Shown: positions 16,442-24,732, counted from the stretch's first letter. The stretch is DNA of 64,000 nt from Legionella steelei (GCF_001468005.1 NZ_LNYY01000001.1:62001-126000), one strand, 5' to 3'. The notes: a model not told the origin generated them from the sequence alone. Numbers and translations: made by a program.

Positions 16442-17704
16442 ATGAGTGAATTATCTTGGGATCAGGTAAAAGCAGGCATAGCTAGAGTTAACAAGCGACT
16501 TTATGACGTGTTAGAAACCATCGATGGTATTCAAAACATGCTTTTTTCGGTGCTTGACTATCAATATGGGCAAATCATTGCAGATGAACATCATTTTTAT
16601 TTGCCTAATACAGGCGGAAAATTACCGTCTGTTCCCTTTTCAATGGTTTTAGAGAAAAAACTCGAAATGTTCATTGAATTTAAAGGAAAATCAAGTACTC
16701 ATCAAATATACAGCGAAGGGGATTTTTTAAACGTTAGTTCTTTGTACAATGCTTCAAATACGCATCATCCTACAGATATATTGCAAATATCGTCTGGTGC
16801 AAGGAACACGTTTTTGCTTTGCCCTGTGGCAGACGCAAGGCCTCATGCAAGTTTAGAACGATATTTTAAAGCAGATATTCCGGTTCCAGATGATCTTGGA
16901 AATCATTATTTAACGTTTAAGAGCTTGTGTGAAGCGGCTAATTGTAACTGGCGAGCCAAATTGTTAGTGTTCCCCTCTGAAATCGTTGCATTAATTAAAG
17001 CCAATAAATTACCGACTCTGTTAAGTTTAATCATGGAATTTGATTCTAATCAAAATGGATATTATGCAAATCTGCCTTTTTATAATTATCTAATGGCTTA
17101 TATTAGAGCCAATCATCCTGAAATATCCCAGAATGAATTTACTAATAACGCGATTAGCCAATTAATTACTATAGGTACAGGACAGGTTCCTGGTTATGGT
17201 TTAGCTGTTAGTGATGACTTGTTGCCGTTGGATTTTATTGTTGAAACCTATCGTGATATTTACAAATCGAAATACACCCCTTTTGTTATGGAACCGGTGC
17301 ATTTTGACAAAACTAAAAACAATCCCGTGTTTTATTCGATCCTCAAAGAAGAGATGGCTTTTAAGCCGACTTCTTTTGCTAATAAACCGCAGCGCTGTGA
17401 GTTGATCTATGATACGTATCTCCAGTATGCAGATTATATAAATAAATTGGGCCATTTTAAAAACACACCCTTTTTTGATAGTGCAACGATGCTTGAGTTA
17501 ACCCTGTTTCATGAAAAGAGAAATCAAGTCACTAATAATTTATTTAAATTACCAAAAGAAACTATTTTTGATTACGATCCTCGATTTTTAGAAATAACCA
17601 ATAAACTTGGTTATTCCGTGGAGCAATTTCCTTCGAAAACTGCTTTTTTAGTAGGATGCTTTGGTATTAAATATAATGAAAATAAAGACATTGCTGTGCA
17701 TTGA
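16442..17704 (+). CDS. Unknown protein, first gene of the thioamide-type cluster
   Basis: The 420-aa soluble protein (MSELSWDQVKAGIARVNKRL) has no signal peptide, membrane helix or motif I recognise. Landmarks are ISSGARNTFLLCPVADARPH at about 117-136, a GTGQVPGYG block near 240 and many aromatic residues in the second half. It starts 67 bp after the inverted repeat, is the first gene of the operon and overlaps the ATP-grasp gene by 29 bp. It could be a substrate-binding or tailoring enzyme, or the protein that itself is modified. I cannot choose between these. It is a prime target for structure prediction. Confidence 0.75.
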   Translation: MSELSWDQVKAGIARVNKRLYDVLETIDGIQNMLFSVLDYQYGQIIADEHHFYLPNTGGKLPSVPFSMVLEKKLEMFIEFKGKSSTHQIYSEGDFLNVSSLYNASNTHHPTDILQISSGARNTFLLCPVADARPHASLERYFKADIPVPDDLGNHYLTFKSLCEAANCNWRAKLLVFPSEIVALIKANKLPTLLSLIMEFDSNQNGYYANLPFYNYLMAYIRANHPEISQNEFTNNAISQLITIGTGQVPGYGLAVSDDLLPLDFIVETYRDIYKSKYTPFVMEPVHFDKTKNNPVFYSILKEEMAFKPTSFANKPQRCELIYDTYLQYADYINKLGHFKNTPFFDSATMLELTLFHEKRNQVTNNLFKLPKETIFDYDPRFLEITNKLGYSVEQFPSKTAFLVGCFGIKYNENKDIAVH

Positions 17705-18839
17705 TCCTCTCCAGGATTATGAATTAATTGATTGTGATGTACTCCGTCAAAAGGGAATCACTCCTGTCTTTTTAATAAAAGAGCCCTCTAAGGCGGTTAA
17801 AGATCGGGAACATATATTAGTAAACTCATTTTTCTATGAAGATCTATTGACTATTTGTGCTTCGGTTCGCCCAGATTTTATTGTATGTTTTTCAGAAGAT
17901 ATGTTTGTGGATATCGCCAAGATTCGAGAGCATCTCAATATTTCTGGTATGAACTTGAATAAGGCCATGTTATTAAGTCATAAAGATCTCATGTATTGCC
18001 AGTTAGATGATTCATTTCCCTATCCTAAAACAACCACATTGATTGAGTCTCCAACTTTTACATCAATTAAAGAAAAAATAGGCACTCAAGAGATTTTTAT
18101 TAAACCGATTAACTCTTCTGGATCTTATGAAACTTATCATATTAAAACGGAAGGGGAGTTTTGCCATTTTTTAACCAATAAGAAAGAAGGCGAAGAACAG
18201 TACATCGCTCAAGCGTATGTTGCCGATGATTTATATCATTCGGAGTTGGCGATATTTGATGGGAATATATTATTTGTGGAGGCCAGAAAATATACTCACC
18301 CAAACCATCTCATGGTCAGTAAAAATGTACCTATTTTTAGTCTAAATATTTTAGATGAACATCAGAGACAAGCAGTATTGGATGCTTCAGTGAAAGTATG
18401 CCAGTTATTAGGGTTCCATAACGGAGTACTTCACACCGAGTTTTTCATGAGTGAGGATGGTTATATTCAATTTATTGAAACCAATGCCAGACCACCAGGT
18501 ATTGGTTTAAATAAATTATATCAAAAAAAATATTCCATCAGTCTTGAAACAATTTTATGTTGTATTGTGTGCGGCGTTGAGCCTCCAGATTTAGTAGAGA
18601 ATCAAAGACACTTTGTGTGTGGTTACTTTCCTAGAAAACAAGGAGTGATAAAGAATATTAAAAAACCCGAGCTTAATGTTCAAAATGAATGGACTTTTTT
18701 TGTTAAACCAGAGGACACAAGTGAATACATGGCACATATGTCTAAGTCAGCGATGGTTCTTTGCTGGGATGATTCTCTTGCTAAGATAAACAAGGCAGGA
18801 ACTTTTCTTGCCGAGCAAGATATTGTAGAGGTTTATTGA
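17676..18839 (+). CDS. ATP-grasp carboxylate-amine ligase
   Basis: From ATG 17676 the protein is 387 aa. A TTG 15 bp upstream is less likely. The ATP-grasp pattern is visible: EIFIKPINSSGSYETYHI at about 139-156 carries the nucleotide-binding Lys and Ser-rich loop, and EEQYIAQAYVADDLYHSE is the central strand and metal-site region. LHTEFFMSEDGYIQFIETNA followed by RPPG at about 253-277 has the Glu and Asn that bind Mg-ATP. The ending resembles L-amino-acid ligases of the BacD type, which join amino acids through acyl phosphates. In the cluster it could ligate an amino acid or peptide to the product. It overlaps the 420-aa gene, and a hairpin follows. Confidence 0.85.
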   Translation: MKIKTLLCIDPLQDYELIDCDVLRQKGITPVFLIKEPSKAVKDREHILVNSFFYEDLLTICASVRPDFIVCFSEDMFVDIAKIREHLNISGMNLNKAMLLSHKDLMYCQLDDSFPYPKTTTLIESPTFTSIKEKIGTQEIFIKPINSSGSYETYHIKTEGEFCHFLTNKKEGEEQYIAQAYVADDLYHSELAIFDGNILFVEARKYTHPNHLMVSKNVPIFSLNILDEHQRQAVLDASVKVCQLLGFHNGVLHTEFFMSEDGYIQFIETNARPPGIGLNKLYQKKYSISLETILCCIVCGVEPPDLVENQRHFVCGYFPRKQGVIKNIKKPELNVQNEWTFFVKPEDTSEYMAHMSKSAMVLCWDDSLAKINKAGTFLAEQDIVEVY

Positions 18840-18856
18840 GTTGAATAGATTAAAGT

Positions 18857-18882
18857 CTCATCTTCGCTGCAGATGAGTTTTT
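18857..18882 (+). terminator. Probable intrinsic terminator after the ATP-grasp gene
   Basis: CTCATCT and AGATGAG form a 7-bp stem around a 7-base loop, followed directly by five T. It lies 18 bp after the ATP-grasp stop and before the sulfur-carrier gene. It may split the cluster into two transcripts or act as an attenuator with partial read-through. Confidence 0.6.
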
Positions 18883-18981
18883 ACCTAGGTCTTTAAACAG
18901 TTGTTCGTTCATATGCACCACCCTAGTTAGATATGTATGAATTATATATATCCTTTATATAAAAAGCTACAGGTTATAAGA

Positions 18982-19233
18982 ATGTATGAATATCAATTAA
19001 TAGAGTTTAGTTCAGAACGAAAAGAAATCCAATTGGTTTCTAATAAGTCAAATTTACAACAGATACTGGCCGAATTTTATAAAGAGAAATATGAGCAGTT
19101 GTTTGATGAAGAGGGTTGCTCTAAGGGATACATTTCCGTATTCATTAATTCAAAACAAATGACATCTACCAAAGACATTACGCTTCGTTTTAATGATGAG
19201 ATCTGTATTGTCGCCTCTATATCAGGAGGATAG
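18982..19233 (+). CDS. ThiS/MoaD-like ubiquitin-fold sulfur carrier
   Basis: Starting at ATG 18982 (AGG about 9 bases upstream), the protein is 83 aa. An in-frame ATG at 18937 would add 15 residues that do not fit the fold. The C-terminus is DEICIVASISGG, with the terminal GlyGly that E1 enzymes adenylate and convert to a thiocarboxylate. SVFINSK and DITLRFNDEICI match the last strands of the MoaD/ThiS fold. It lies 5 bp before an E1-rhodanese gene, its natural activating enzyme. It is inferred to carry sulfur as a C-terminal thiocarboxylate for the downstream YcaO/TfuA pair. Confidence 0.87.
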   Translation: MYEYQLIEFSSERKEIQLVSNKSNLQQILAEFYKEKYEQLFDEEGCSKGYISVFINSKQMTSTKDITLRFNDEICIVASISGG

Positions 19234-19238
19234 CGAGA

Positions 19239-20261
19239 ATGGACCGATACAAACGGCAAACAGCGGTTATTGGGGAGCATGGCCAACAACTAATAAATAA
19301 TGCGTCGGTGATGATTATAGGGCTTGGTGGTATTGGAAGTCCGGTGGCTCAATACCTTGCTGCAGCAGGTGTAGGAAGGTTAATTCTGGTTGATGATGAT
19401 AAAGTAGATTGCTCTAATTTACATCGACAAATTTTATTTAATGAATCTGATGTTGGGTGTTATAAGACTGAGAAAGCAAAAGATGTTTTAGGCAAAGTGA
19501 ATAGTAATGTGGTTATAGAGACACATACTAAAAAATTTGATGTGGATTTGGGGGGCTCTTTAAGTACCGATATCGATTTGATTATTGATGGAACCGATAA
19601 TTTTGAAACACGCTATCTGATTAACGATATTTGTGTTTTAAAAAACAAAGTATTTATCAGTTGCAGTATCTTAGTGGATATTATTCAGCTTGTTTTATTT
19701 GATACGCGAAAGGTTTGTTATCGTTGCGTCTATCCTAGTCCACCTCCTACAGGCGTTATTCCTAATTGCTCGGAGGCCGGTGTATTAGGAACAGTAACAG
19801 GAATAGCCGGAACGATGGCGGCTAATCTTGCCTTAAATTATTTACTTAATGCAGAGAATGCCCAATTACCACAACTACGAATCATTGATGCGAAAAATTT
19901 TAGCATTTCTTCTTTATCTATAAAACAGAGCAATGACTGTGTTGCCTGCAAGCAAAAAACAATCAATTTTGATAACCTGAAAAGTCAATACACTGATTAT
20001 AGAATTACCTTCAATGATCTTGATAGAAACAAACATTTTCTTGTGGATATACGACAAAAAGAAGAGCGAGAACTTATTAAGTTGGATGATGATTTATTTT
20101 TTCCTATTAAGGATAATAATGATTATTCGTTTTTCCTATCTTATAAAGATAAAAAGTTGGTTTTTTATTGTGCGTCTGGATATCGAAGTAAATTGTTCTC
20201 ATCAGAACTTAGAGCGTTAGGTGTGGATGCTTATTATCTTGATGAAAGGCTTTCTAAATGA
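19239..20261 (+). CDS. E1-like MoeB/ThiF adenylyltransferase fused to a rhodanese domain
   Basis: The 340-aa protein has GLGGIGSP (28-35), VDDDKVDCSNLHRQ (51-64), Lys76 and DGTDNFETR (117-125) of the E1 fold. Two zinc Cys pairs (C160/C163 and C234/C237) and the E1 Cys in IPNCSEAGVLG (C177) are intact. The tail (about 250-340) is a compact rhodanese domain: FLVDIRQKEERE and the active-site loop CASGYRS with Cys311. This is the MOCS3/MoeZ arrangement that both adenylates a carrier C-terminus and delivers persulfide sulfur to it. All catalytic residues look present. It is next to the GlyGly carrier and overlaps YcaO by ATGA. It probably makes the carrier thiocarboxylate. Confidence 0.93.
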   Translation: MDRYKRQTAVIGEHGQQLINNASVMIIGLGGIGSPVAQYLAAAGVGRLILVDDDKVDCSNLHRQILFNESDVGCYKTEKAKDVLGKVNSNVVIETHTKKFDVDLGGSLSTDIDLIIDGTDNFETRYLINDICVLKNKVFISCSILVDIIQLVLFDTRKVCYRCVYPSPPPTGVIPNCSEAGVLGTVTGIAGTMAANLALNYLLNAENAQLPQLRIIDAKNFSISSLSIKQSNDCVACKQKTINFDNLKSQYTDYRITFNDLDRNKHFLVDIRQKEERELIKLDDDLFFPIKDNNDYSFFLSYKDKKLVFYCASGYRSKLFSSELRALGVDAYYLDERLSK

Positions 20262-21319
20262 ATTTTGAACATACAGAAACGTCTTTAAGAGCTCGCCATT
20301 ACCAGGAAACACTAAACGTATTGGCTCTTTTTAAGAGGATGGCAGGGATTACCCGATTAGCCGATTTAACCCATTTGGATTACTCAGGACTACCTGTTTA
20401 TACTGCAATAAGACCGAGGGCAAAATCCTTAACTACGAGCCAAGGTAAAGGATTAACTAAAGAGGCAGCTCAATGTTCAGCGCTGATGGAGTCGATTGAA
20501 GTTTATTTTGCTGAAGAATTAATCCCACAAGTGGTGAATAAATCAGAGCTTGAGTTAGCCGAAGACAATGTTTTTTTTATACCTACAAATCATCTGGCAT
20601 GTTCAGTGCATTATACTTCCCCATCTCAACCGAGGAATTGGGTTTATGCTAAGTTAGTGTTTTTGGAAAAAAGTATTCTTGTGCCTTTTGCTGAATATTC
20701 TTTGAATTCCTATTTGCCAGAGGTATTAATTTATTCACCGGATACAACAGGATTGGCCGGAGGAAACACTTACCAAGAGGCTTTGTTACATGGGCTTTTG
20801 GAAGTTATTGAGCGATGTGAGCCTGAACAGGTTTCTGAAGTGGTTGAGGTTAATAGCGAGCTGCTTAAAAATATCTCCAATAAATTTAATTGTTTTATTA
20901 CTCACCAAGAAAATAGGTACGGAATTCCTGCTTTTGAGGTATTGATTCAAGCAAAAAATCCTTTTGAAAACCAAATTCTGTTTAAGGGCAATGGTTGTCA
21001 TCTTAATAAACAAATCGCTTTAAATCGTGCGCTGACGGAGGCCATTCAATCGCGTGTGACTACGATAGCTGGTTCTCGTGACGATTTAGTTCATACTAAA
21101 TATGATTTTGAGCGCAATGAGTTTCCAGTGATTGCAAATAAAAAGGAGTTTGCTGATGTGCCTGATCATACGATAGAAACGATAGATGAAGCACTATCGG
21201 CACTCTTTACTCGAATTAAAAAAAATAATCAGGACATTTTAGTGTATTGCTATTATGACAAAGAGCTGTGTATTTTGAAGGCAAAGCTCATTTCTAAGGA
21301 CTTAATCTGTCATGCATGA
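20258..21319 (+). CDS. YcaO-domain ATP-dependent backbone-modifying enzyme
   Basis: The 353-aa protein has the YcaO ATP-binding signature SQGKGLTKEAAQCSALMESI at 61-80 followed by EVYFAE. It also has TGLAGGNTYQEALLHGLLEV and IERCE at about 165-190, and LNRALTEAIQSRVTTIAGSR further on. YcaO enzymes phosphorylate a backbone amide and let a nucleophile attack. With a TfuA partner they install thioamides, and with other partners they form azolines. The adjacent gene is tfuA and no SagB or cyclodehydratase partner domain is present, so thioamidation is the most likely reaction. No Pro-rich C-terminal tail is seen, as is common for TfuA-paired YcaOs. The start overlaps the E1 gene stop. Confidence 0.93.
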   Translation: MNFEHTETSLRARHYQETLNVLALFKRMAGITRLADLTHLDYSGLPVYTAIRPRAKSLTTSQGKGLTKEAAQCSALMESIEVYFAEELIPQVVNKSELELAEDNVFFIPTNHLACSVHYTSPSQPRNWVYAKLVFLEKSILVPFAEYSLNSYLPEVLIYSPDTTGLAGGNTYQEALLHGLLEVIERCEPEQVSEVVEVNSELLKNISNKFNCFITHQENRYGIPAFEVLIQAKNPFENQILFKGNGCHLNKQIALNRALTEAIQSRVTTIAGSRDDLVHTKYDFERNEFPVIANKKEFADVPDHTIETIDEALSALFTRIKKNNQDILVYCYYDKELCILKAKLISKDLICHA

Positions 21320-22346
21320 AACCATTGTTTTTTTAGAAACTTCGCTATCCCAGAAAGAGGCAATGCAGTTATTCCCTGATGCAACTTATTTGCCCTCAAT
21401 ACAAAAAGGCGATGTGCTTAAAGCAATAAAACAAGGGTATAAACGCATTGTCATTATTGATGGCAATTTTTCTTGGGTTCCTTCGGTATGGCATAAAGAA
21501 ATATTAATTGCATTAGACTACGGTATTGAGGTTTGGGGTGCGGCTTCAATGGGTGCATTGAGAGCAGCGGAGCTGGATGTTTTTGGCATGAGGGGGTATG
21601 GGCATATATATGAGAGGTATAAGAATAATGAATTAGATGGTGATGATGAAGTGGCCATTGCCTATTCTAAATACAATCAAGATCAAACGATACCGTTGAT
21701 TAATGTTCGCCTCACCTTTGAGCGAATCAATGTACCTAATCCAGAGGCGATCCTAGACTCCATACGTACAATTTTTTTCGCTGAGAGAACATGGGAGAAC
21801 ATTGCTCGGCGTTTACCCAATGAGCTTTATGATTTGATTAAATCTCATTATATTGATGTAAAAAAAGAAGATGCCAAGTCGTTATTGCATTACTTAAATC
21901 AACAACCGGTGCCAAATAAAAACATGGTCTTGAATACAAACAAAAGAGAATTTACTTTGTTTGAAAAAAAATTGATTGAATCTACTTTTTCGCCTGATTG
22001 GCTACGTGTCCCTAAATTTCAGCAAGCAGAAGATACAACACATATGCAGCGAGCTACATGTATTCTTAAGTTACTCGCTATTCCTGCAACAAAAAAGAAT
22101 AAGCATCATTATCAATCCGTGTTATTGATTCTTGATAAACAACCTTATGGCATAACTGAATATGAGCTTATCTATCAAGTGGAGCAATTTCGAGAGGAGC
22201 ATAATCTATTAAAAGGTGAGTCTTTTTTTAACTGGCTAAAGGATAGGGGGCTTCATGAATCTAACTTGGAACAACTCTTTACCGATTATGTAAAACTCAC
22301 TAAATATCGGATTATTACCTACGATTACAATAACTATTTTAATTAA
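21312..22346 (+). CDS. tfuA: TfuA-family partner of YcaO
   Basis: The 344-aa protein has the TfuA core WGAASMGALRAAELDVFGMR at about 75-94 followed by GYGHIYERY and LDGDDEVA (108-115). This is the conserved block seen in trifolitoxin-cluster TfuA and in partners of thioamide-forming YcaOs. The C-terminal 200 residues are helical, with no recognised domain. It overlaps YcaO by 8 bp. TfuA is thought to help recruit or deliver the sulfur donor to YcaO. Here that donor is probably the upstream GlyGly carrier. It is the last gene of the cluster. A weak A/T-rich inverted repeat follows near 22360. Confidence 0.92.
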   Translation: MHETIVFLETSLSQKEAMQLFPDATYLPSIQKGDVLKAIKQGYKRIVIIDGNFSWVPSVWHKEILIALDYGIEVWGAASMGALRAAELDVFGMRGYGHIYERYKNNELDGDDEVAIAYSKYNQDQTIPLINVRLTFERINVPNPEAILDSIRTIFFAERTWENIARRLPNELYDLIKSHYIDVKKEDAKSLLHYLNQQPVPNKNMVLNTNKREFTLFEKKLIESTFSPDWLRVPKFQQAEDTTHMQRATCILKLLAIPATKKNKHHYQSVLLILDKQPYGITEYELIYQVEQFREEHNLLKGESFFNWLKDRGLHESNLEQLFTDYVKLTKYRIITYDYNNYFN

Positions 22347-22388
22347 AAAACTCACCGTAAAAAAATTTTTTCACTTTTTTCTCTTCCT

Positions 22389-22406
22389 TGCACCTAGGTG
22401 AATGCA
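22389..22406. promoter_or_regulatory. Palindrome upstream of the transfer operon
   Basis: GCACCTAGGTGAATGCAC contains the perfect 10-bp palindrome CACCTAGGTG (22391-22400). It lies about 60 bp before the first small gene of the transfer operon. A partial copy, ACCTAGGT, occurs at 18883-18890 in the spacer before the sulfur-carrier gene. It is a candidate operator for tra control. No known consensus is claimed. Confidence 0.4.
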
Positions 22407-22459
22407 CTGTCATTTAAATGATGGTTCAATAACCTTATCGCTTATCAAAATAATCAATT

Positions 22460-22645
22460 ATGACTTTAGAACAAGAAGTATTCGATATTTTAGAGAGTTG
22501 TATTTCCTGTCTACAACAGGCATCCATAAACATAAGTGGTTTGGATTTTGATAAACATGCACAAGCGGCAATCTATGCCTATTCATTATTGCGACGGCTG
22601 CAGTTGTTTTTAATGTATCCAATTGAGAATGAAACAGTGCATTAA
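22460..22645 (+). CDS. Small protein preceding the csrA-like gene
   Basis: The 61-aa helical protein (MTLEQEVFDILESCISCLQQ) has two Cys near its N-terminus and no membrane segment. It lies 34 bp before the csrA-like gene and after the tra-region palindrome. In Legionella mobile elements small lvr genes precede the CsrA paralogue lvrC, so this may be a functional counterpart. I cannot show homology by eye. It is probably a regulatory gene of the transfer operon. Confidence 0.55.
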   Translation: MTLEQEVFDILESCISCLQQASINISGLDFDKHAQAAIYAYSLLRRLQLFLMYPIENETVH

Positions 22646-22679
22646 CAGATAAAAATAAGCCAATAGAAGAGGAATTAAT

Positions 22680-22940
22680 ATGTTGATTTTAACGCGCAGG
22701 GTAGGGGATACCGTGGTTATCGGAAATGAAGTGTTTTGTACTGTATTAGAACAACAACACGATGGTCAAATAAAGCTGGCATTTGATGCGCCTAAGGTTA
22801 TTCCAATCCATCGTTTTGAGATTCAAACGCAAATTATGCAAAAGATTAAAGAGGGTACTTATACGCATGATATGACCTTGAATGAAACGGTGATTGAGCT
22901 TTTAACGAGTCAGTTTAATAGGATATCTCACTGGAATTAA
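22680..22940 (+). CDS. CsrA-family RNA-binding regulator (LvrC-like)
   Basis: The 86-aa protein begins MLILTRRVGDTVVIGNEVFC. This is the CsrA beta-strand core with the key MLxLTRRxGExxxIG pattern, followed by GQIKLAFDAPKVIPIHRFEI, where canonical CsrA has VxIGIxAPxxVxVhReEI. The core is complete, and a 25-residue C-terminal extension replaces the short tail of CsrA. CsrA binds GGA motifs in mRNA leaders. In Legionella, integrative elements carry such paralogues at the head of conjugation operons to control transfer. Here it precedes traT and the F-type genes, so local control of tra expression is inferred. Confidence 0.88.
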   Translation: MLILTRRVGDTVVIGNEVFCTVLEQQHDGQIKLAFDAPKVIPIHRFEIQTQIMQKIKEGTYTHDMTLNETVIELLTSQFNRISHWN

Positions 22941-22964
22941 TCACTTATAAATAAGGATAATGCA

Positions 22965-23711
22965 ATGAAGGAATACATTAAATCAGGATTGACACACTCA
23001 TTGATCGTTGGAGCGATGATCGTACTTACAGGCTGTGCGGCAACTCACACTGTCCTAGAACATGGCTCGTTGCAAGTGAGTACAAAACAAAGCGACACCA
23101 TCTTTTTACACCCAGTACCCAGTGCCCAAAAAACGGTTTATGTTTCTGTGCGAAATACTTCTGATGAAGAGGTTGCTATCCAGCCCCAGCTAAAAACTGC
23201 ATTAATTAACCATGGGTATAAAGTACTTAATAATCCCGATGCCGCACATTATATCTTGCAAGCCAATATCTTAAAAATTGGGAAAATGAATGCTTCAGCG
23301 AGCCAATCAGCATTACTTGGTGGTTATGAGTCTGCTATAGCAGGAGCTGTGGTGGGTACGGCTGCAGGAAGTTTCACTAACTCCACGACCGGAATGGTCG
23401 CTGGTGGTTTGGGTGGTGGATTAATTGGTATGGCTGCGGATTCGTTAGTTAAAGATATTAATTACACGATGATTACTGACGTTCAAATCAGCGAAAAAGT
23501 GGGGAAAGGAATTAAGGTGAAAGAACAAGTGCAATCGAATCTAAAAAATGGCAGTAGCACAATGATCTCTCAAAACTATTCCCGAGACAGTAAGTATCAA
23601 AGCTACAAAACGCGCGTAGTGTCGAACGCAAATAAAATGAATCTAAAGTTTGTGGACGCACGTCCCGCATTAGAGCAGGGTTTGGTAAAAACAATTGCTG
23701 GTATCTTTTGA
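22965..23711 (+). CDS. traT: TraT-like outer-membrane exclusion lipoprotein
   Basis: The 248-aa protein has a lipoprotein signal with the lipobox VLTGCAA (Cys24). The body contains YVSVRNTSDEEVAIQPQLKT and a glycine-rich hydrophobic region at about 110-160 (GGYESAIAGAVVGTAAGSFT). A conserved tail YKTRVVSNANKMNLKFVDA to the end matches TraT. TraT forms an outer-membrane shell that blocks redundant mating (surface exclusion) and can protect from serum. In F it lies between traG and traD; here it is at the head of the operon, behind the csrA-like gene. The family call is confident from the Gly-rich centre and C-terminal block. Confidence 0.9.
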   Translation: MKEYIKSGLTHSLIVGAMIVLTGCAATHTVLEHGSLQVSTKQSDTIFLHPVPSAQKTVYVSVRNTSDEEVAIQPQLKTALINHGYKVLNNPDAAHYILQANILKIGKMNASASQSALLGGYESAIAGAVVGTAAGSFTNSTTGMVAGGLGGGLIGMAADSLVKDINYTMITDVQISEKVGKGIKVKEQVQSNLKNGSSTMISQNYSRDSKYQSYKTRVVSNANKMNLKFVDARPALEQGLVKTIAGIF

Positions 23712-23780
23712 TTAGCCTAAATAGAGCTCTATGAAAGAAGCATATGCCTTAAAAAATAATCTGTTAAAAAGGGAATAGTA

Positions 23781-24182
23781 ATGAGAATAAATATACTAGC
23801 TGGACTTATTATCATGACATTAGGTGCACAATGCGCTGTTGCAGCTAATTTAAATAACTACGATTTAGAACGGCGGATTTTTGATGTGTCTTACCAATTA
23901 AACCAGATAGCCCAAGAACACACCACCGATTTATGTTCTGGAGATGTCGAAATTGCTGCTGCATACCTGGAGTCAGCAGGACATGAATTGCAGCATCAAA
24001 ACAAAGACAGGGCACTGGTTTCTATGGCCTATGGGCTCAATGAATTAAAAGAAATCAGCAATGCAAGAAGTTACTGTATTCATCTAGCACCGAAGATAAA
24101 ACCCTATCTTGCAAAAGTCATCGTGATGAGGAGTGAACTTGAGAACATCACCATTCCAGATACAGATCAGACATCGGATTAA
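23781..24182 (+). CDS. Small secreted protein, paralogue of the next gene
   Basis: The 133-aa protein has a signal peptide (cut expected after residue 21, AVAA). The mature part is helical with two cysteines (DLCSGDVEIAAAYLESAGHE and SYCIHLAPKIKPYLAKV). The next gene has the same layout: signal peptide, Cys followed by xDV, a central helix, Cys followed by xxxxPKIK/VK. The two are therefore tandem paralogues. The spacing suggests one disulfide in the periplasm. The family is unknown to me. Position just before traA points to a role in pilus assembly, mating contact or exclusion. Confidence 0.7.
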   Translation: MRINILAGLIIMTLGAQCAVAANLNNYDLERRIFDVSYQLNQIAQEHTTDLCSGDVEIAAAYLESAGHELQHQNKDRALVSMAYGLNELKEISNARSYCIHLAPKIKPYLAKVIVMRSELENITIPDTDQTSD

Positions 24183-24327
24183 TTTGGAAGAATGAGAAAC
24201 GAGGTGATCATGGATGAATAAGCACTCTTTTTAAAACCGCGATTTATTAAATAAAAAAGAATAAAAAATGAGCATAAATAGGGCTTAAGGGATTTCTTTA
24301 ACCAAAAAACGGAGGTAGGTACTAAAA

Positions 24328-24714
24328 ATGGATAAAAAAATGGCAACTAAGCTTGCTGTCTTGTGTTCGGCATTGTTTGTAACGGGGATGTGTTTCTCAT
24401 CTCAAATTGATAAAGAAGCCATTTCCAGACGATGTGACAATGTTTACAACACCTTAGACAGGATGTTTGAAGAACAAAAACATGAGCCTTGTGCATACGA
24501 TGTTCAATACGCCGGATGGGTAATGCAAGGTGCTGCTGCTTTAGTTCGTTCAGAACGATATCCAACTGCATTGAAGAATCTAAGAATCGCGGGTGGAAAT
24601 CTAATTAGGGTTTATTCCAAAGCACAAGAGTGCGCTTATTTTTCACCGAAAGTTAAATCTTCTTTAGATGAAATAAGTCTTTTGATTAACGAACTAGAAA
24701 ATAATTCCAACTAA
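24328..24714 (+). CDS. Small secreted protein, paralogue of the preceding gene
   Basis: The 128-aa protein has a signal peptide (MDKKMATKLAVLCSALFVTG). The mature part shows EPCAYDVQYAGWVMQGAAAL and ECAYFSPKVKSSLDEISLL, matching the layout of the preceding paralogue with two conserved Cys. RBS GGAGGT lies about 15 bases before the ATG. It ends 18 bp before traA. The duplicate pair at the start of the pilin genes is not part of the F plasmid set. I suggest a periplasmic or surface accessory protein of conjugation, without direct evidence of activity. Confidence 0.7.
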   Translation: MDKKMATKLAVLCSALFVTGMCFSSQIDKEAISRRCDNVYNTLDRMFEEQKHEPCAYDVQYAGWVMQGAAALVRSERYPTALKNLRIAGGNLIRVYSKAQECAYFSPKVKSSLDEISLLINELENNSN

Positions 24715-24732
24715 TTGGCAAGGGAGAACGTT

